Source of the DNA: an uncultured Opitutia bacterium
GTDB lineage: Bacteria > Verrucomicrobiota > Verrucomicrobiia > Opitutales > UBA953
NCBI GenBank assembly: GCA_937875975.1
Contig: CALEEU010000035.1
Coordinates: forward strand, 1-5,188
Length of the DNA stretch: 5,188 nt
Direction: 5' to 3'
Under the pieces are notes generated by a model. That model was not told the origin of the DNA. It did no database searches and worked only from the letters and a program-made list of their open reading frames with translations. This document shows positions 5,021 through 5,188 of this stretch, in pieces (position 1 is the first letter of the stretch; each line of letters starts with the position of its first letter). Position numbers and translations under genes: made by a program.

Positions 5021-5188
5021 TCGGGCCGATCCAGGTTCTGTCGGGCGATGCGGGCCTCGGCGAGCAGGCGGCGAAGGGTGGGGACGTCGTTGGCCTCGAT
5101 GGCGGTGCGCAGTTCCGCGGCGCGGCGTTCGACGGCGAGCAGGCCGGCGGCCGTGTGACGGGCGTTGGCGAGCATGATGCCTACCCAG
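5017..5188 (-). CDS. tyrA: C-terminal end of prephenate dehydrogenase (partial)
   Basis: The gene enters from the right edge on the - strand and stops at TGA 5019-5017; 56 residues are visible. The pattern WVGIMLANARHTAAGLLAVE, then a charged helix (RRAAELRTAIEANDVPTL) and RRLLAEARIARQNL, resembles the C-terminal helical dimerisation region of TyrA. Family members there read roughly W-R-D-I-x-L-A-N with a later AIEAGD-x2-L stretch before a final arginine-rich helix. TyrA oxidises prephenate to 4-hydroxyphenylpyruvate with NAD(P)+ in tyrosine synthesis. The catalytic and NAD-binding parts lie outside the window, so the identity rests on this short similarity plus context: it directly precedes and overlaps aroA (ATGA, 5020-5017), another aromatic pathway gene. 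An arogenate dehydrogenase from the same family is equally possible. Confidence 0.72.
   Translation of the reverse strand, partial: WVGIMLANARHTAAGLLAVERRAAELRTAIEANDVPTLRRLLAEARIARQNLDRPE

Overview
This 5.2 kb window is GC-rich bacterial chromosome made of housekeeping genes, with tightly packed reading frames and one real intergenic region. The AroA-Cmk fusion, the tyrA/aroA-cmk/plsC order and the general character of the proteins suggest a Verrucomicrobiota member, probably class Opitutae. That placement rests on remembered gene arrangements and was not tested by a search. I see no mobile element, CRISPR array, rRNA, tRNA or phage gene.

Layout. On the + strand, bases 1-69 are the last codons of an unidentified gene. 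It is followed after 2 bases by pssA (phosphatidylserine synthase, 72-956). Bases 957-1205 are the only sizeable non-coding stretch. They hold a hairpin, two DnaA-box-like 9-mers, an AT-rich promoter-like patch and a Shine-Dalgarno-preceded 19-codon mini-ORF whose stop overlaps the dnaN start. dnaN (DNA polymerase III sliding clamp, 1206-2333) follows. On the - strand, reading right to left, come the end of tyrA (prephenate dehydrogenase, 5188-5017), a fused aroA-cmk gene (EPSP synthase plus cytidylate kinase, 5020-2987) and plsC (acylglycerophosphate acyltransferase, 2990-2346). Each of these junctions is a 4-base ATGA overlap. The two gene blocks converge, with only 12 bases between the dnaN and plsC stops.

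How the genes work together. TyrA and the AroA half belong to aromatic amino acid synthesis (chorismate and tyrosine branches). The Cmk half makes CDP, the precursor of CTP and dCTP. CTP is needed for CDP-diacylglycerol, which is made from the phosphatidic acid that PlsC produces and is then consumed by PssA. The - strand operon thus supplies the lipid step that PssA uses. DnaN is the replication clamp and stands alone here, without dnaA or recF beside it in the visible sequence.

No undescribed system is evident. The most interesting points are the fused AroA-Cmk enzyme, the possible coupled leader ORF in front of dnaN, and the pair of DnaA-box-like motifs in the dnaN upstream region.
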